Source of the DNA: Deltaproteobacteria bacterium
GTDB lineage: Bacteria > Desulfobacterota > Desulfarculia > Adiutricales > Adiutricaceae
DNA length: 46,247 nucleotides
Direction: 5' to 3'
Assembly (NCBI GenBank): GCA_031278635.1
Contig: JAITKA010000048.1
Location: 1-46,247, forward strand
The notes under the pieces were generated by a model, which was not told where the DNA came from, did not search any database, and saw nothing but the letters and a program-made list of their open reading frames with translations. Of the stretch, positions 1 to 8,578 are shown one piece after another; within the stretch, counting starts at the first letter, position 1; each line of letters starts with the position of its first letter. The position numbers were made by a program, and so were the translations under genes.

Positions 1-904
1 ACCGTTTATTTTTTCCAATCATGCCGGCGAGTTAAACAAATGTCAAGGGAAAACCTTAGCTTTAGCTTTCTGGCGACTTGGTCTCAAACCAAGGTAGCAG
101 CTTATCGAACCGCAAAAACCCCGGCTTCCTGGCCGAGGTCTTGGGTGGCTTCGAGGGGGGAGTGACTGAGGTGACCGGCTGTCACATTTTACGACTCTCC
201 ATTTTTTGGCGCGACCGTGTTGTTATATGACGGCTTGGATTGTCCGAAAATTGCCGTTACGTTTCGGAAAGATTTTGGCAGGAGCTTATAAGGTTATTGA
301 GGACCTTATTGACTGATAATTATAATTATATTATTGAATAAAAAAACTAAAAGATACCAACATTTATTTAATTATAATTCTTTATTGTTTATAATTTTTT
401 TTATTGGTAAATGAAAAATATAGATAAGTTATAGTATGAAATTTTAGGAAATTATCAAACTAATCATTAGGTAAATTTTTCTTAATAACATAATAAAACT
501 AGCAAAAGTTCTCTTTATCTGTGTAAGGGTTATCCATTTTGTCGGCAAGCGTATTCAGGGTTTGGACGACCTGATTATCGTTGATTATCGTTGAGGGGCA
601 GGGATGATTTTTGGGAGGCAAACCCGGTGTAGGCTTTAAGGGCAACATGTTCAGGCTTCGCTTGGCGCATTCTCTCGGCTTTGAGGGCAGATGGGCGGGC
701 GCTAATCCGGGCGGAACCATGTCGGCCGCAAGCAAAAGGGTAACGGCTCTATTTTATTAAGAAATTTTCTGGGAAAGCTGGGTTTTGTCTGGTTACGGTT
801 AATGGGGCAAAAGCCATAAACGCGGCATTAAAATGCGAACGGGATGAAAAAAACCATTGCGCATTTGACGATAAGTATATTATTTGTCTAAAAGATTTTC
901 TTGG
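1..904. other. Gene-poor, AT-rich left flank
   Basis: I see no convincing gene here. Roughly 300-500 is strongly AT-rich and contrasts with the GC-rich genes that follow. A 78-codon frame on the minus strand (499-735) is rich in Pro and Lys, has no ribosome binding site and resembles no family I know. In the first 300 bases a short plus-strand frame ends in a TAA near 289 and gives a protein-like C-terminus (ending DFGRSL), but it is preceded by an in-frame stop. It may be a decayed gene fragment. No terminator or clear repeat was found. Confidence 0.5.
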
Positions 905-1180
905 TTAAGTCAACCTGGAAAATTGCTCTATGGCCTTGGCCAGCTTATTCAGGGTGTTGGCCGAATCGCCGCTGGCTATGCCGGATAAAACGCAGTGGTT
1001 CAGGTGGCCTTCCAGGATAAGCTGACCCGTTTTGTGCAGCGCGGACTTGGCGGCGTTGATCTGGACCAAAATGTCCTCGCAGGGGATGTCTTTCTGGACC
1101 ATGCCAATGAGGCCAACGACCTGGCCTTCGATTCGCTTTAATCTTGCCACTACTTTATTGACGTCCATGCATTCTCGCAT
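905..1180 (-). CDS. CsoR/RcnR/FrmR-family metal- or aldehyde-sensing repressor
   Basis: The 91-residue product is an all-helical DUF156-type repressor, the family of tetrameric regulators that release DNA on binding Cu(I), Ni/Co or formaldehyde. The family signature R-L-K-R-I-E-G-Q lies at residues 13-20. The sensing positions read Cys34, His59 and Cys63, which matches the C-H-C set of copper-sensing CsoR and not the H-C-H-H set of RcnR. Copper or a related thiophilic signal is therefore the best guess, but persulfide-sensing CstR-like members share these residues. The ATG at 1180 has GGGAG eight bases upstream. No copper ATPase or chaperone is adjacent, so its target cannot be read from context. 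The AT-rich 210-base spacer to the next gene probably holds its promoter. Confidence 0.85.
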   Translation of the reverse strand: MRECMDVNKVVARLKRIEGQVVGLIGMVQKDIPCEDILVQINAAKSALHKTGQLILEGHLNHCVLSGIASGDSANTLNKLAKAIEQFSRLT

Positions 1181-1393
1181 TATGTTCGCTCCCGATGGAA
1201 TGTTTTAGGCGGTGAAATGGAAGATATACGTATTGGCAAGATAAAATGGGGGATGAAAATTTAAAAGATTGCCAAACGTAGAACTGATAAATAATAGTAG
1301 AGGATAAGAAGTATAGAAAAAAGCGAAAACAGGGTTTGGTTAAATTTCAAAGCCAGTGGTCCAAAAATTTAGCCTAAGAGGGCTAGGGATGGT

Positions 1394-3172
1394 TCAGTTT
1401 GAAAAAGATATTAGGCCTGGGTATTTCTTTAGCTTATAGGGCATGACGTTTCGTTTGAGGCCCAGGATATCGGCGGCCCGGTTGTGGACGCCGTCGGCCA
1501 TGGTCAGGGCCTTTTTCAGGATGCCTTGCTCGAAATCCTCAAGGATTGCGACCAGATCGCCCCCGTCGGGGATGACGTCGGCCAGGGTCCCGGAAAATTC
1601 CGTCGGGGCCTCGTCGACGTACTTATCCCATTTGTATTTAAAGACGTTGGGCCTTAGGCCCAATAGATCCGCGGCCCGGCTCTGGACGCCGTTGCCAAGG
1701 TCCATGCTTTTGCGGACCATGGCCTCTTCCATGGCCGAGATGGCGTCTTTGAGGCCCATGCCCTCGGGGATTAGGTCGATTGCCGTGCCGATGAAGCCTT
1801 GCCCCCATGGGCCGGCGGGCGAGGCGTTTTGGGGGTTACCGGCGGGCGCGGGCGCCTTGGGGGCCTCGCCGGGGGGCCCGGCTGGGGTCGGGGGCGCGGT
1901 TCGGTCTAGGGGGTCGCCCTGGGACTGGGGGGAGTCACCGGGGAAGGCCGGTTGGGGGGCGGCTGGGGGGCTGGTCGGCGGTATCGGGACGGCCGAGGGG
2001 CGTTGGAGCTCCTCGGGCAAATCGGTGGGCATGATCTCGTTGCCGGCGCAGAGCACAAGGCCCCTCTCGATGACGTTCTCCAGCTCCCTCACGTTTCCCG
2101 GCCAAGCGTGGGCGTAGAGGAGGCGGAGGGTTTCGGGGTTTAGGGTGGGCCTGATCCGCCTTTCGCGGCCGTACTTGTCCAGGAAATGCTCGACCAGGAT
2201 GGGCAGATCCTCCATCCTGTCCCTGAGCGGCGGGAGGTTTATGTGGACCACGTTCAGGCGAAAGAACAGATCCTCGCGGAAGCGCCTGGCCCGCACCTCG
2301 GCCTTCAGATCCCTGTTGGTGGCCGTGATCAGGCGAACGTCAAGCTCAATGAGCTTACCCCCGCCCCCGACGCGCTCGAGGGCCCGCTCCTGGAGGACGC
2401 GCAGGAGGGTCACCTGGGTCGAGGGCCCCATCTCGCCAATCTCGTCCAAGAAAAGGGTCCCTTTGTTGGCCAGCTCGAAGCGCCCTGCCCGGCCGGGGCC
2501 GGCGCCGGTGTAGGCGCCTTTCTCGTAGCCGAAGAGCTCGCTCACAAGGAGGGATTCCGAGAGGGCGGAGCAGTTGACGGCCACGAAGGCGTTCTCGACC
2601 CTGGGGCTGTTGTGGTGTATGGCCTTGGCCACGACCTCTTTGCCCGTGCCGCTCTCGCCGGTAATGAGTACGTTGGCCTTGGTCGGGGCAACTTTTTCCA
2701 AAAGCTGGTAGAGCTCGACCATTGGCTTGGACTTACCGATGATGTTACTGAAACTGTGGCGCTGGGACAGGGCTTCCTTGAGCTCCTTGTTTTGCCTCGC
2801 GAGGCTTGAGAGCTCGAGGGCCTTGGCCGCGCACCTTAGCAAGTCCTCGTTAAGGTAGGGTTTGGTCAGGTAATCGAAGGCGCCTTTTTTGATGGCCTCG
2901 ACGGCGAGCTTGGTATCGTTATGGGCCGTGAGCATGACCACCGGGACCTCGTTTCTCTCGGCCTTGACCTTGGTCAGGAGTTCCATCCCGTCACCGTCGG
3001 GCATGGTGATATCGGTCATGACCAGATCCATCTCCGGGCTCTCCCGAAAGAGATCCAGGGCCTCCCGTCCGCTCCCGGCCTGAACGACGTCGTAGCCGCT
3101 CGATTCCAAGAGTTGCCCTATGATCATCCTGTAATTGGGCTCGTCGTCAACCACGAGAATGGTGGCGGTCAT
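1394..3172 (-). CDS. NtrC-family sigma-54-dependent response regulator with two C-terminal Fis-type HTH segments
   Basis: This 592-residue activator pairs with the histidine kinase encoded 60 bases upstream. A receiver domain (1-120) has the acidic pair Asp9/Asp10, phosphoacceptor Asp54 and Lys104. The AAA+ sigma-54 interaction domain (about 140-375) shows Walker A GESGTGKE at 172-179, GAYTGA at 219-224 (the GAFTGA loop with Phe to Tyr) and Walker B at 228-237. A Pro/Ala-rich linker of about 75 residues follows. The C-terminus holds two copies of a Fis-like helix-turn-helix: both share the pattern V-x-x-R-A-A-D-[LI]-L-G-L-[RK]-x-N-V-x-x-Y-K-x-x-K-Y, at about 495-518 and 562-584. Most NtrC proteins have one. 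The ATG at 3172 follows GGAGGGG. It would activate sigma-54 promoters; targets are unknown. Confidence 0.93.
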   Translation of the reverse strand: MTATILVVDDEPNYRMIIGQLLESSGYDVVQAGSGREALDLFRESPEMDLVMTDITMPDGDGMELLTKVKAERNEVPVVMLTAHNDTKLAVEAIKKGAFDYLTKPYLNEDLLRCAAKALELSSLARQNKELKEALSQRHSFSNIIGKSKPMVELYQLLEKVAPTKANVLITGESGTGKEVVAKAIHHNSPRVENAFVAVNCSALSESLLVSELFGYEKGAYTGAGPGRAGRFELANKGTLFLDEIGEMGPSTQVTLLRVLQERALERVGGGGKLIELDVRLITATNRDLKAEVRARRFREDLFFRLNVVHINLPPLRDRMEDLPILVEHFLDKYGRERRIRPTLNPETLRLLYAHAWPGNVRELENVIERGLVLCAGNEIMPTDLPEELQRPSAVPIPPTSPPAAPQPAFPGDSPQSQGDPLDRTAPPTPAGPPGEAPKAPAPAGNPQNASPAGPWGQGFIGTAIDLIPEGMGLKDAISAMEEAMVRKSMDLGNGVQSRAADLLGLRPNVFKYKWDKYVDEAPTEFSGTLADVIPDGGDLVAILEDFEQGILKKALTMADGVHNRAADILGLKRNVMPYKLKKYPGLISFSN

Positions 3173-3232
3173 CTACCCCTCCGAGTGCGTTTCTTTTTGG
3201 CCCAAGGCATTGATCCGAAGGCGTTGGGCGGG

Positions 3233-5077
3233 TCAGGCCGCCCCGGTCCCGTTCTCGCCCGGGACGGCCGGTTCGTCAGGTTCGGCGGGTTCGTCGGGTT
3301 CGTCGTCGCCCCCGTCCCCCTCGAGCCGGCCCGCGGGTTTTAGGGGGAGGCTCACGGTGACGTTCAGGCCGTGCTCGTCCTCGCCGCCCTCGACGTTCTC
3401 CAGGGCCAGCCGGCCCTGGTGGCTTTCGATGACGTTGCGGACCAGGACCAGGCCCAGGCCCGTGCCCTTCGTTTTGGTGGTGTGGAAGGGGCGGAAGAGG
3501 TGGCTCGCCGCCTCGGTCGAAAGGCCGGGCCCGGTATCCAGGATGGTCACGATCAGGCGGCCGTGGGGTTCCCCGGCCATTTTCACCGATGTGCCCACGG
3601 TCAGGAGGCCCCCGTCGGGCATGGCCTGGATGGCGTTGACCAAAAGGTTCAGGAAGGCCCGGTGGAGCTGGTCGCGGTCGGCCAGGATGGGGCCGGGATC
3701 GGGGCGCATTTTGACCGAGAGTTCCACCCCGGCCCGGGACATGTCGGCCTCAAGCAGGACCAAAATCTCCTCGAGGATGTCCTCGACCACCACCGCCGTG
3801 AGGACCGGTTTCATGGGCCGGGCGAAGTCCAGGAAATCGGTCAGTATCCGCCAGAGCCTTTCGGACTCATCGACTATGGCCCCGGCTATGCGCTTTTGGC
3901 CAGGGCTTTCCTTCAGCCCGGCGGCCAGGAAGTCCGCCGAGGACCTGATGATGCCTAAGGGGTTCCTGATCTCGTGGCTGACGGTCTCGATCATTTTCCC
4001 CAGGTTGGCCAGCCTCTCGGCTTGGTGGAGGCGCTCGTCCAGGGCCGCCTTCTCGGCGTTTTTCTGGGTTATTATCGATTCCCCCCGGGCCACGATCATC
4101 CACAGGATGGCCGTCAGGAAAAGGCTAGAGGCTATGGCCACGACCAGGGCCATGAAATGCATCCTGGCGATCTCCCGGTATTCGGAGGTCAGGTCCCTGT
4201 TGACCTCCAAAACCCCGGAGATGTTGTGGGTGTAATAGTCCTCCATGGCCTTAAAGCAGCGGATGGTGAACTGCCCCCTGGGGAAAAACTTCCCGAAGAG
4301 ATAGCCCCCCTCTTGCCTGACTATTACCGTCCTCTCCTTGAGGTAGTCGATGTAATCCGCCCTGGCGGCCGAGCCAGGGGATTGCTGGTAGGAGGGCGCC
4401 CCCCTGACCGTGGGATCGTTACCGGCCTCTTCCTTTTTGGCGTTATAGACGTTTATGGCCTCAAGGTACAGGGACATCGGATCGGCCAAATTCCCCACGG
4501 GCTTCATCTCCCGGGTCACCGGGTCCATCTCATAGGTAACCACCGGCACGTTTGACTCGGAAGAATAGACCATCATGCCGATGTTGGCGTCATAGAGGGA
4601 GACCTGGCTTATGTCGAAACCGTGGATGGTATTTTTGATGACCGAGTTAATTAACCTATAGGGCTCGGCCTGGCTGAGCTTGGCCTCCCCCCGCTCCCGG
4701 TAGATTGGGAGCAAAAAATTATTGAACATCTGGATGTTGACGTTATCCATGATCATGATCGTGTCGTCGACCACCCGCTGGTAGATGATCTTCTCGGCCC
4801 GATCGCTCATCATCGCCGCCAACACGAGGCAGGTGAAGAAAATTATGATAACGCCCACCGAGGAGAAATACTTGGCCAGCTGGAAGGGCTTGGAAAACCT
4901 TTCCCCTTTCCCGGGGAGGTCCGGGTCCTCCTCCGCCTCGCCGGGGACGTCAAACCCTGGGGGGGAAATATCCTCGGCATCGCCCTCGTCGGGGTCCCGT
5001 TCGGGGGGCTCCGGGGCGACCCGGCCTTCGGGGAACCCTGGGGCTCCCGGCGGGTTATGTTTGGCGAGATCTATCAC
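3233..5077 (-). CDS. Membrane-bound sensor histidine kinase (NtrB/ZraS-like)
   Basis: The 614-residue kinase is the likely phosphodonor of the NtrC-type regulator 60 bases downstream. A cytosolic N-terminal tail (1-65) rich in Pro, Glu and Asp precedes TM1 (about 72-91). A periplasmic sensor region of about 215 residues follows, then TM2 (about 308-330). The HisKA domain has its phosphorylated His368 in the motif SHEIRNPLG. The ATPase domain shows the N-box (NLLVNAIQAMPDG), G1 (DTGPGLS) and G2 (KGTGLGLVLV). The C-terminus is an unusual acidic Asp/Glu/Pro tail. The start is a GTG with no strong Shine-Dalgarno, so the exact N-terminus is uncertain. The periplasmic domain is not one I recognise, so the signal is unknown. 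Confidence 0.92.
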   Translation of the reverse strand: MIDLAKHNPPGAPGFPEGRVAPEPPERDPDEGDAEDISPPGFDVPGEAEEDPDLPGKGERFSKPFQLAKYFSSVGVIIIFFTCLVLAAMMSDRAEKIIYQRVVDDTIMIMDNVNIQMFNNFLLPIYRERGEAKLSQAEPYRLINSVIKNTIHGFDISQVSLYDANIGMMVYSSESNVPVVTYEMDPVTREMKPVGNLADPMSLYLEAINVYNAKKEEAGNDPTVRGAPSYQQSPGSAARADYIDYLKERTVIVRQEGGYLFGKFFPRGQFTIRCFKAMEDYYTHNISGVLEVNRDLTSEYREIARMHFMALVVAIASSLFLTAILWMIVARGESIITQKNAEKAALDERLHQAERLANLGKMIETVSHEIRNPLGIIRSSADFLAAGLKESPGQKRIAGAIVDESERLWRILTDFLDFARPMKPVLTAVVVEDILEEILVLLEADMSRAGVELSVKMRPDPGPILADRDQLHRAFLNLLVNAIQAMPDGGLLTVGTSVKMAGEPHGRLIVTILDTGPGLSTEAASHLFRPFHTTKTKGTGLGLVLVRNVIESHQGRLALENVEGGEDEHGLNVTVSLPLKPAGRLEGDGGDDEPDEPAEPDEPAVPGENGTGAA

Positions 5078-5170
5078 GGGGTCGTAAAACTTACGTCTTG
5101 GTCAAATGCGAGTTGACTGTTTTTACCTGTTATTCCGGTACGATAGGCCTTAGCGTGGTCAAGGCCGTTA

Positions 5171-5208
5171 ATCCCAAGGCGGAATTACCGGTAATTCCGC
5201 CTTGGGAT
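5171..5208. repeat. 38-bp perfect palindrome
   Basis: The sequence reads identically on both strands. Each arm begins ATCCCAAGGCGGAATTAC and the centre is ACCGGT. It lies between the pgi stop (5275) and the histidine kinase start (5077). No T-tract follows on either strand. It could be a hairpin terminator without a U-tract, an mRNA 3' end protector, or a dimeric operator for the kinase-regulator pair. Confidence 0.9.
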
Positions 5209-5274
5209 GGGTCTATGGGGGGCCTTTAAACCGGCGAGGGTTTTTGGGGCGTCGCCTGGGGGCCCCGAGGGAAG

Positions 5275-6723
5275 TCAGGGGACGATGTATTTTTTGTTTA
5301 TTTTCCCCTGGTGGTAGCGCTCGGCCATGTCCTCGTAGCTTTTGCGGCCCATCAGGCCATAGGTGAACTTCTTGCCCAGCTCGACCCCAGGCTGGTTCAG
5401 GGGGTTGATGCGGTAGAGGCTCCCGGAAATGACCGTGGACAGCATCAGGGTCTGCATCAGGTAACCCAGGCTGGCCGAGGTCAGTTTGGGGGAGGTCAGG
5501 GACAGGCTGGGCCGGCCGTTCTCGGCCAGGGCCCTGGCCGTGCCTAGGCGCTCGAAATTGAGGAGCTCCCCGAGGCCGCGGCCGCAGAGGTAGGAGAGCT
5601 CGCCCTGGTCCTTGAAAACGGCGGGGATCTTGATCTGGTTCCGGAAGTCATCGACGCCTATGAAGCAAATGGTCTTGTCCCTGGGGCCTTCCATGTATAG
5701 CTGGAGCTGGGAGTGCTGGTCGGTCGCGCCCAAGGCCTTTATGGCCGTCTGGCCTATGGCCGCCCTGGTCCCGTCGAGGAGCTCGGCCTTGCCCAGGGAC
5801 TCGTTCCAGAGCTGGCCGAACCAGTCGGCCACCCTGGAGAGGCTGTCGGCGTAGGGCATCATGACCAGGTTGGTGCGGTTTTTCTGGGTGGTCATGAGGT
5901 AGTTAAGGCCGGCGAAAAGGAGGGCCTTGTTGGCCATGGGCGGGGCGGCGAAGTCCTCGACGGCCTTGGCGGCCCCGGCAAGCAAATCGGTTATGTTGAC
6001 CCCGGCCATGGCCAGGGGGGCCAGGCCGACCGCCGTGAAGACGGAAAAGCGTCCCCCCACGCCCGGCGGGATGGGGAGGGCGCTCAGGCCCTGGCTTTGG
6101 ACCAGGCGCCTCAGGACGCCGTTCTCGGGATCGGTCGTGATCAGCAGGTGTTCCTTGATGGCCTCGGCGCCCAGGCTCTTCCTGAGGCGATCGTGGACGA
6201 TCATGAACTGGCTCATGGTCTCGGCCGTGGCCCCGCTCTTGGAGATGACGTTAAAAAGGGTCTTCGAGAGGTCGGTCTCCTCCAGGATGGCCAAAAAACC
6301 CTCGGGATCGATGTTGTCGGCCACGAAAAGCCTCGGCCAGCCGCGCTTCTTGTCCTCCTGGATGTTATGGTTCAGGGGCCTTAGGGCCTTAAAGACCGCG
6401 CTCGTCCCCAAGGCGCTCCCGCCTATGCCCAGGACGACCACGTTTTCGTACTTCTTGCGGCCCGAGTCGGCCAGCTTGCGGCAGGCCTTCGGGATCTCGG
6501 TATCGGTCGGTAGGTCGGCGAAGGGCAGCAACCCCTTCTTCCTCCTGGCGTTAAAGTCCTTCGCCGCCGCGGTCAGTAGCCCCTTAAGGGACGTTAGGTC
6601 CCCGGCCTCAAGGCCGTTCTCCGGACCCACCGCGTCACTGGTCAGGTTGTTGTAATCCAGCGTTAGTAGATTCTCGACCTTACTCGGCTTTGAGCTGTCA
6701 TTGACCCCAGATTGTTGTGCCAT
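5275..6723 (-). CDS. pgi: Glucose-6-phosphate isomerase
   Basis: The enzyme interconverts glucose 6-phosphate and fructose 6-phosphate in the cytosol. About 482 residues match the shorter bacterial PGI form. Visible motifs are VVLGIGGSALG and the SIS phosphate-binding segment ISKSGATAET, then PPGVGGRFSVFTAVGL, the GATDQHSQLQLYMEGP catalytic region, and LNQPGVELGKK carrying the C-terminal Lys. An in-frame GTG two codons upstream (6729) is possible. The ATG at 6723 is preferred because GGGAGG sits six bases before it and overlaps that GTG. The upstream region is AT-rich and non-coding, so it probably has its own promoter. Together with the malQ gene near 10.2-11.7 kb it suggests glycogen or maltodextrin use. 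Confidence 0.95.
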   Translation of the reverse strand: MAQQSGVNDSSKPSKVENLLTLDYNNLTSDAVGPENGLEAGDLTSLKGLLTAAAKDFNARRKKGLLPFADLPTDTEIPKACRKLADSGRKKYENVVVLGIGGSALGTSAVFKALRPLNHNIQEDKKRGWPRLFVADNIDPEGFLAILEETDLSKTLFNVISKSGATAETMSQFMIVHDRLRKSLGAEAIKEHLLITTDPENGVLRRLVQSQGLSALPIPPGVGGRFSVFTAVGLAPLAMAGVNITDLLAGAAKAVEDFAAPPMANKALLFAGLNYLMTTQKNRTNLVMMPYADSLSRVADWFGQLWNESLGKAELLDGTRAAIGQTAIKALGATDQHSQLQLYMEGPRDKTICFIGVDDFRNQIKIPAVFKDQGELSYLCGRGLGELLNFERLGTARALAENGRPSLSLTSPKLTSASLGYLMQTLMLSTVISGSLYRINPLNQPGVELGKKFTYGLMGRKSYEDMAERYHQGKINKKYIVP

Positions 6724-7170
6724 TATCACCCTCCCGGAAAATTAGCTTAAGCCTTTTCGCCTCCCCTGGCGGAGGAAAAAGAGAAGCTATCGCTTAAGAA
6801 GTTAATGAAATCGGTCCCGATAAATGCTTGAACAACGGTCTTTATATAAAACGGCTAGCCTTTAGAACGCATTTATTTATATGCACGATTAAATTTGGAA
6901 AAAGGTCAAATTTAAAGGCGTATCACAGTTTATTATTTAGACTTTAGAGGATAAAAAAAATTATTTGGCCTATCTAAGCGGGAGCCAAGCTAAAACCCAA
7001 AAATTTTTCAAAATTTTTACGCCGACGCCAAGCCCTTCGCCAGTTTCAAAGTTATATTAACACAAGCGGGAAACAAGTTAAAACCTTTGGTATCGCCAAT
7101 GGGAGCCATACGGCCCCCAAGCCGCGGCCGGCCCCGGGGGCCCAAAGGGCTGGGCGGCCAGGGGGGCGTC
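6724..7170. other. Intergenic region upstream of pgi
   Basis: About 450 bases between divergent units. The first 350 are AT-rich and should hold the pgi promoter, but I could not fix a convincing -35/-10 pair. The last 100 are very GC-rich. No ORF with a ribosome binding site was seen. Confidence 0.5.
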
Positions 7171-7199
7171 TTGACATGGGCGAGACGAAAAGCTAAAAT
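7171..7199 (+). promoter_or_regulatory. Near-consensus sigma-70 promoter
   Basis: TTGACA at 7171-7176, 17-base spacer, TAAAAT at 7194-7199. Predicted start near 7206. The next gene begins at 7587, so the transcript would have a leader of about 380 bases or is a separate small RNA. Confidence 0.7.
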
Positions 7200-7205
7200 T
7201 TATGC

Positions 7206-7390
7206 GGTATAACGTGATAAGATAACGTATGGGCCAGGGCCGGGAAAACTGGCCGCGGGGCCCGGCTCCCTAAAAAACCGCCTTTTTCGTCTCCCGTTAA
7301 AGGCCGGGCCCCTAGGGGTCGAAAAGTAAGGAACGGGGTTATCGGCAATCGGGTTATGGGGCGAATCGCCCAGTGAAAAATTTTTTTTGG
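7206..7390 (+). ncRNA. Candidate leader RNA or small RNA
   Basis: This stretch starts just after a strong promoter and is GC-rich and full of short inverted repeats. It closes with a 5-bp hairpin (GGGCG/CGCCC, 7359-7371), nine bases, then eight T (7381-7388). That arrangement is a possible weak terminator or attenuator ahead of the 92-codon gene. I do not recognise a known riboswitch, 6S RNA or SRP RNA in it. The call rests only on promoter position and structure. Confidence 0.3.
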
Positions 7391-7586
7391 GCGGCCCCCG
7401 TCCGCCTGGGGGCGTGGGGTATAATTTTAAACTTAGGTCTTGTTATTTTGGTTTTTTTATATATTCGCAGAGAAGAGTCAGGTGATATCGCGAGTTTGGT
7501 TTTAAAAAACTTTTACAGGTAGATGAATTTCATTCGGGTAATAATCGCTTTATCCGTCGCGATCATCCGCCAACCGGAAAACTACC

Positions 7587-7865
7587 ATGGTCGAAGACAC
7601 CCTCAGTCAGATTGCCAAAAACTTGTTGGCCTTGGACGAAGACACCCTTATCTCCCTAATCCCGAAGTACCGAAAGCGCATGGATAGGTTCGAGCCCACC
7701 ACCGAGTGGGAAGAGGCGGTCATCATCTACTTCATCATCAACGGCTACAGGATAAAAAACGCCCAGTTCAACAACAAGATCAAGGACTACATGGAGGAGC
7801 TCAAGAACAAAAAAACCGGCAACGGGTTCGTGGTCAGCAGGCCCGACCTGAGGCTGGTCAAGTAA
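7587..7865 (+). CDS. Small hypothetical protein (92 aa)
   Basis: I do not recognise a family. The product is a charged, probably helical cytosolic protein without a signal peptide or membrane segment. It has many Lys, Asp and Glu residues and the central stretch W-E-E-A-V-I-I-Y-F-I-I-N-G-Y. The gene is likely real because its base composition fits coding sequence, a clear promoter lies 390 bases upstream and an intrinsic terminator follows 35 bases after the stop. The ribosome binding site before the ATG is weak (GGAAAAC). It is the only gene of this transcription unit, and the long leader suggests post-transcriptional control. Confidence 0.7.
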   Translation: MVEDTLSQIAKNLLALDEDTLISLIPKYRKRMDRFEPTTEWEEAVIIYFIINGYRIKNAQFNNKIKDYMEELKNKKTGNGFVVSRPDLRLVK

Positions 7866-7900
7866 GGCTCCCCGTTTGGTTGGCCGTTAGCCACGATTAC

Positions 7901-7927
7901 GCCCCTCCTTTGGGAGGGGCTTTTTTT
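7901..7927 (+). terminator. Intrinsic terminator
   Basis: An 8-bp perfect stem (GCCCCTCC/GGAGGGGC) with a TTTG loop is followed directly by seven T. It ends the 92-codon gene. Confidence 0.9.
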
Positions 7928-7939
7928 GGGCGGGGGCCG

Positions 7940-8488
7940 TTAGGCGTTCAGGGTGGCGGACATGATAAGCTCGCCTTCCTGGGAGATGACCTCGAAGCGG
8001 CCCTGGTCGTACCAGCCGAAGCTGGGGGGAAAGCCCCCCTTCGGGATGCCCAGGCTCCCGGGGTTCCAGACGTGGCGGCCGTTGGCGTTCTCGGCCACGG
8101 GGAGGTGGGTATGGCCATGGATGATGTTGAGGTTATCCGAGAGCTTCCAGGCCCCGCCGATGTGGGGGAGCTGGTGGCCGTGGATGGCCATGAAGATCTG
8201 GCCGTCGATGTCGAGGTAGCTGTTCTCGGCGAAGGTCCAGGGGAGGAGGAGCTGATCGACCTCGGCGTCGCAGTTACCCCTAATGGAGGCTACCGGGCCT
8301 GGCAGGGCGGAGAGGATCTTGGCTGTTTCGGGGGCGTCGTAGGTACCGGGGAGCTTATTCCGTGGCCCGTGGTAGAGGAGGTCGCCAAGGAGCAAAACCA
8401 GATCCGGTTTCCTCTCCGCGACCGTTCGGGCCAAAAACTCGGCCGGGCCCACCGCGCCATGGATGTCCGAGACTATCAATATTGACAT
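7940..8488 (-). CDS. YfcE/MJ0936-type metallophosphodiesterase
   Basis: The 182-residue product is a calcineurin-like metallophosphatase of the YfcE family, small enzymes that hydrolyse phosphodiester bonds with two metal ions. The metal-binding motifs are in order: Asp8-x-His10 (SDIHG), Asp36 (LLGDLLYHGPRN), Asn72 (RGNCD), His103 (IHGH), and His124/His126 (IIHGHTHLP). The phrase GDLLYHGPRN is typical of E. coli YfcE-like proteins. The ATG at 8488 has GGAGG five bases upstream. The natural substrate is not known from sequence. It is the last gene of the minus-strand run that starts near 13.3 kb; a hairpin separates it from the membrane protein gene upstream. Confidence 0.92.
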   Translation of the reverse strand: MSILIVSDIHGAVGPAEFLARTVAERKPDLVLLLGDLLYHGPRNKLPGTYDAPETAKILSALPGPVASIRGNCDAEVDQLLLPWTFAENSYLDIDGQIFMAIHGHQLPHIGGAWKLSDNLNIIHGHTHLPVAENANGRHVWNPGSLGIPKGGFPPSFGWYDQGRFEVISQEGELIMSATLNA

Positions 8489-8551
8489 GTGGGCCTCCGT
8501 AACCCGGCGGGACGTGACGCCGGGGAAATGGTTTGGGCCTTTCGGCCAACG

Positions 8552-8578
8552 GCGGCCAAGCCCGCGGGGCTTGGCCGC
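8552..8578 (-). repeat. Perfect inverted repeat directly after the membrane protein gene
   Basis: Arms GCGGCCAAGCCC (8552-8563) and GGGCTTGGCCGC (8567-8578) flank a 3-base loop, touching the stop codon at 8579. There is no T-tract. It belongs to a set of such hairpins after minus-strand genes in this region. Confidence 0.85.

Noticed and set aside
499-735. 78-codon minus-strand open frame in the left flank
   Set aside because: No ribosome binding site, no recognisable domain, composition not like neighbouring genes.
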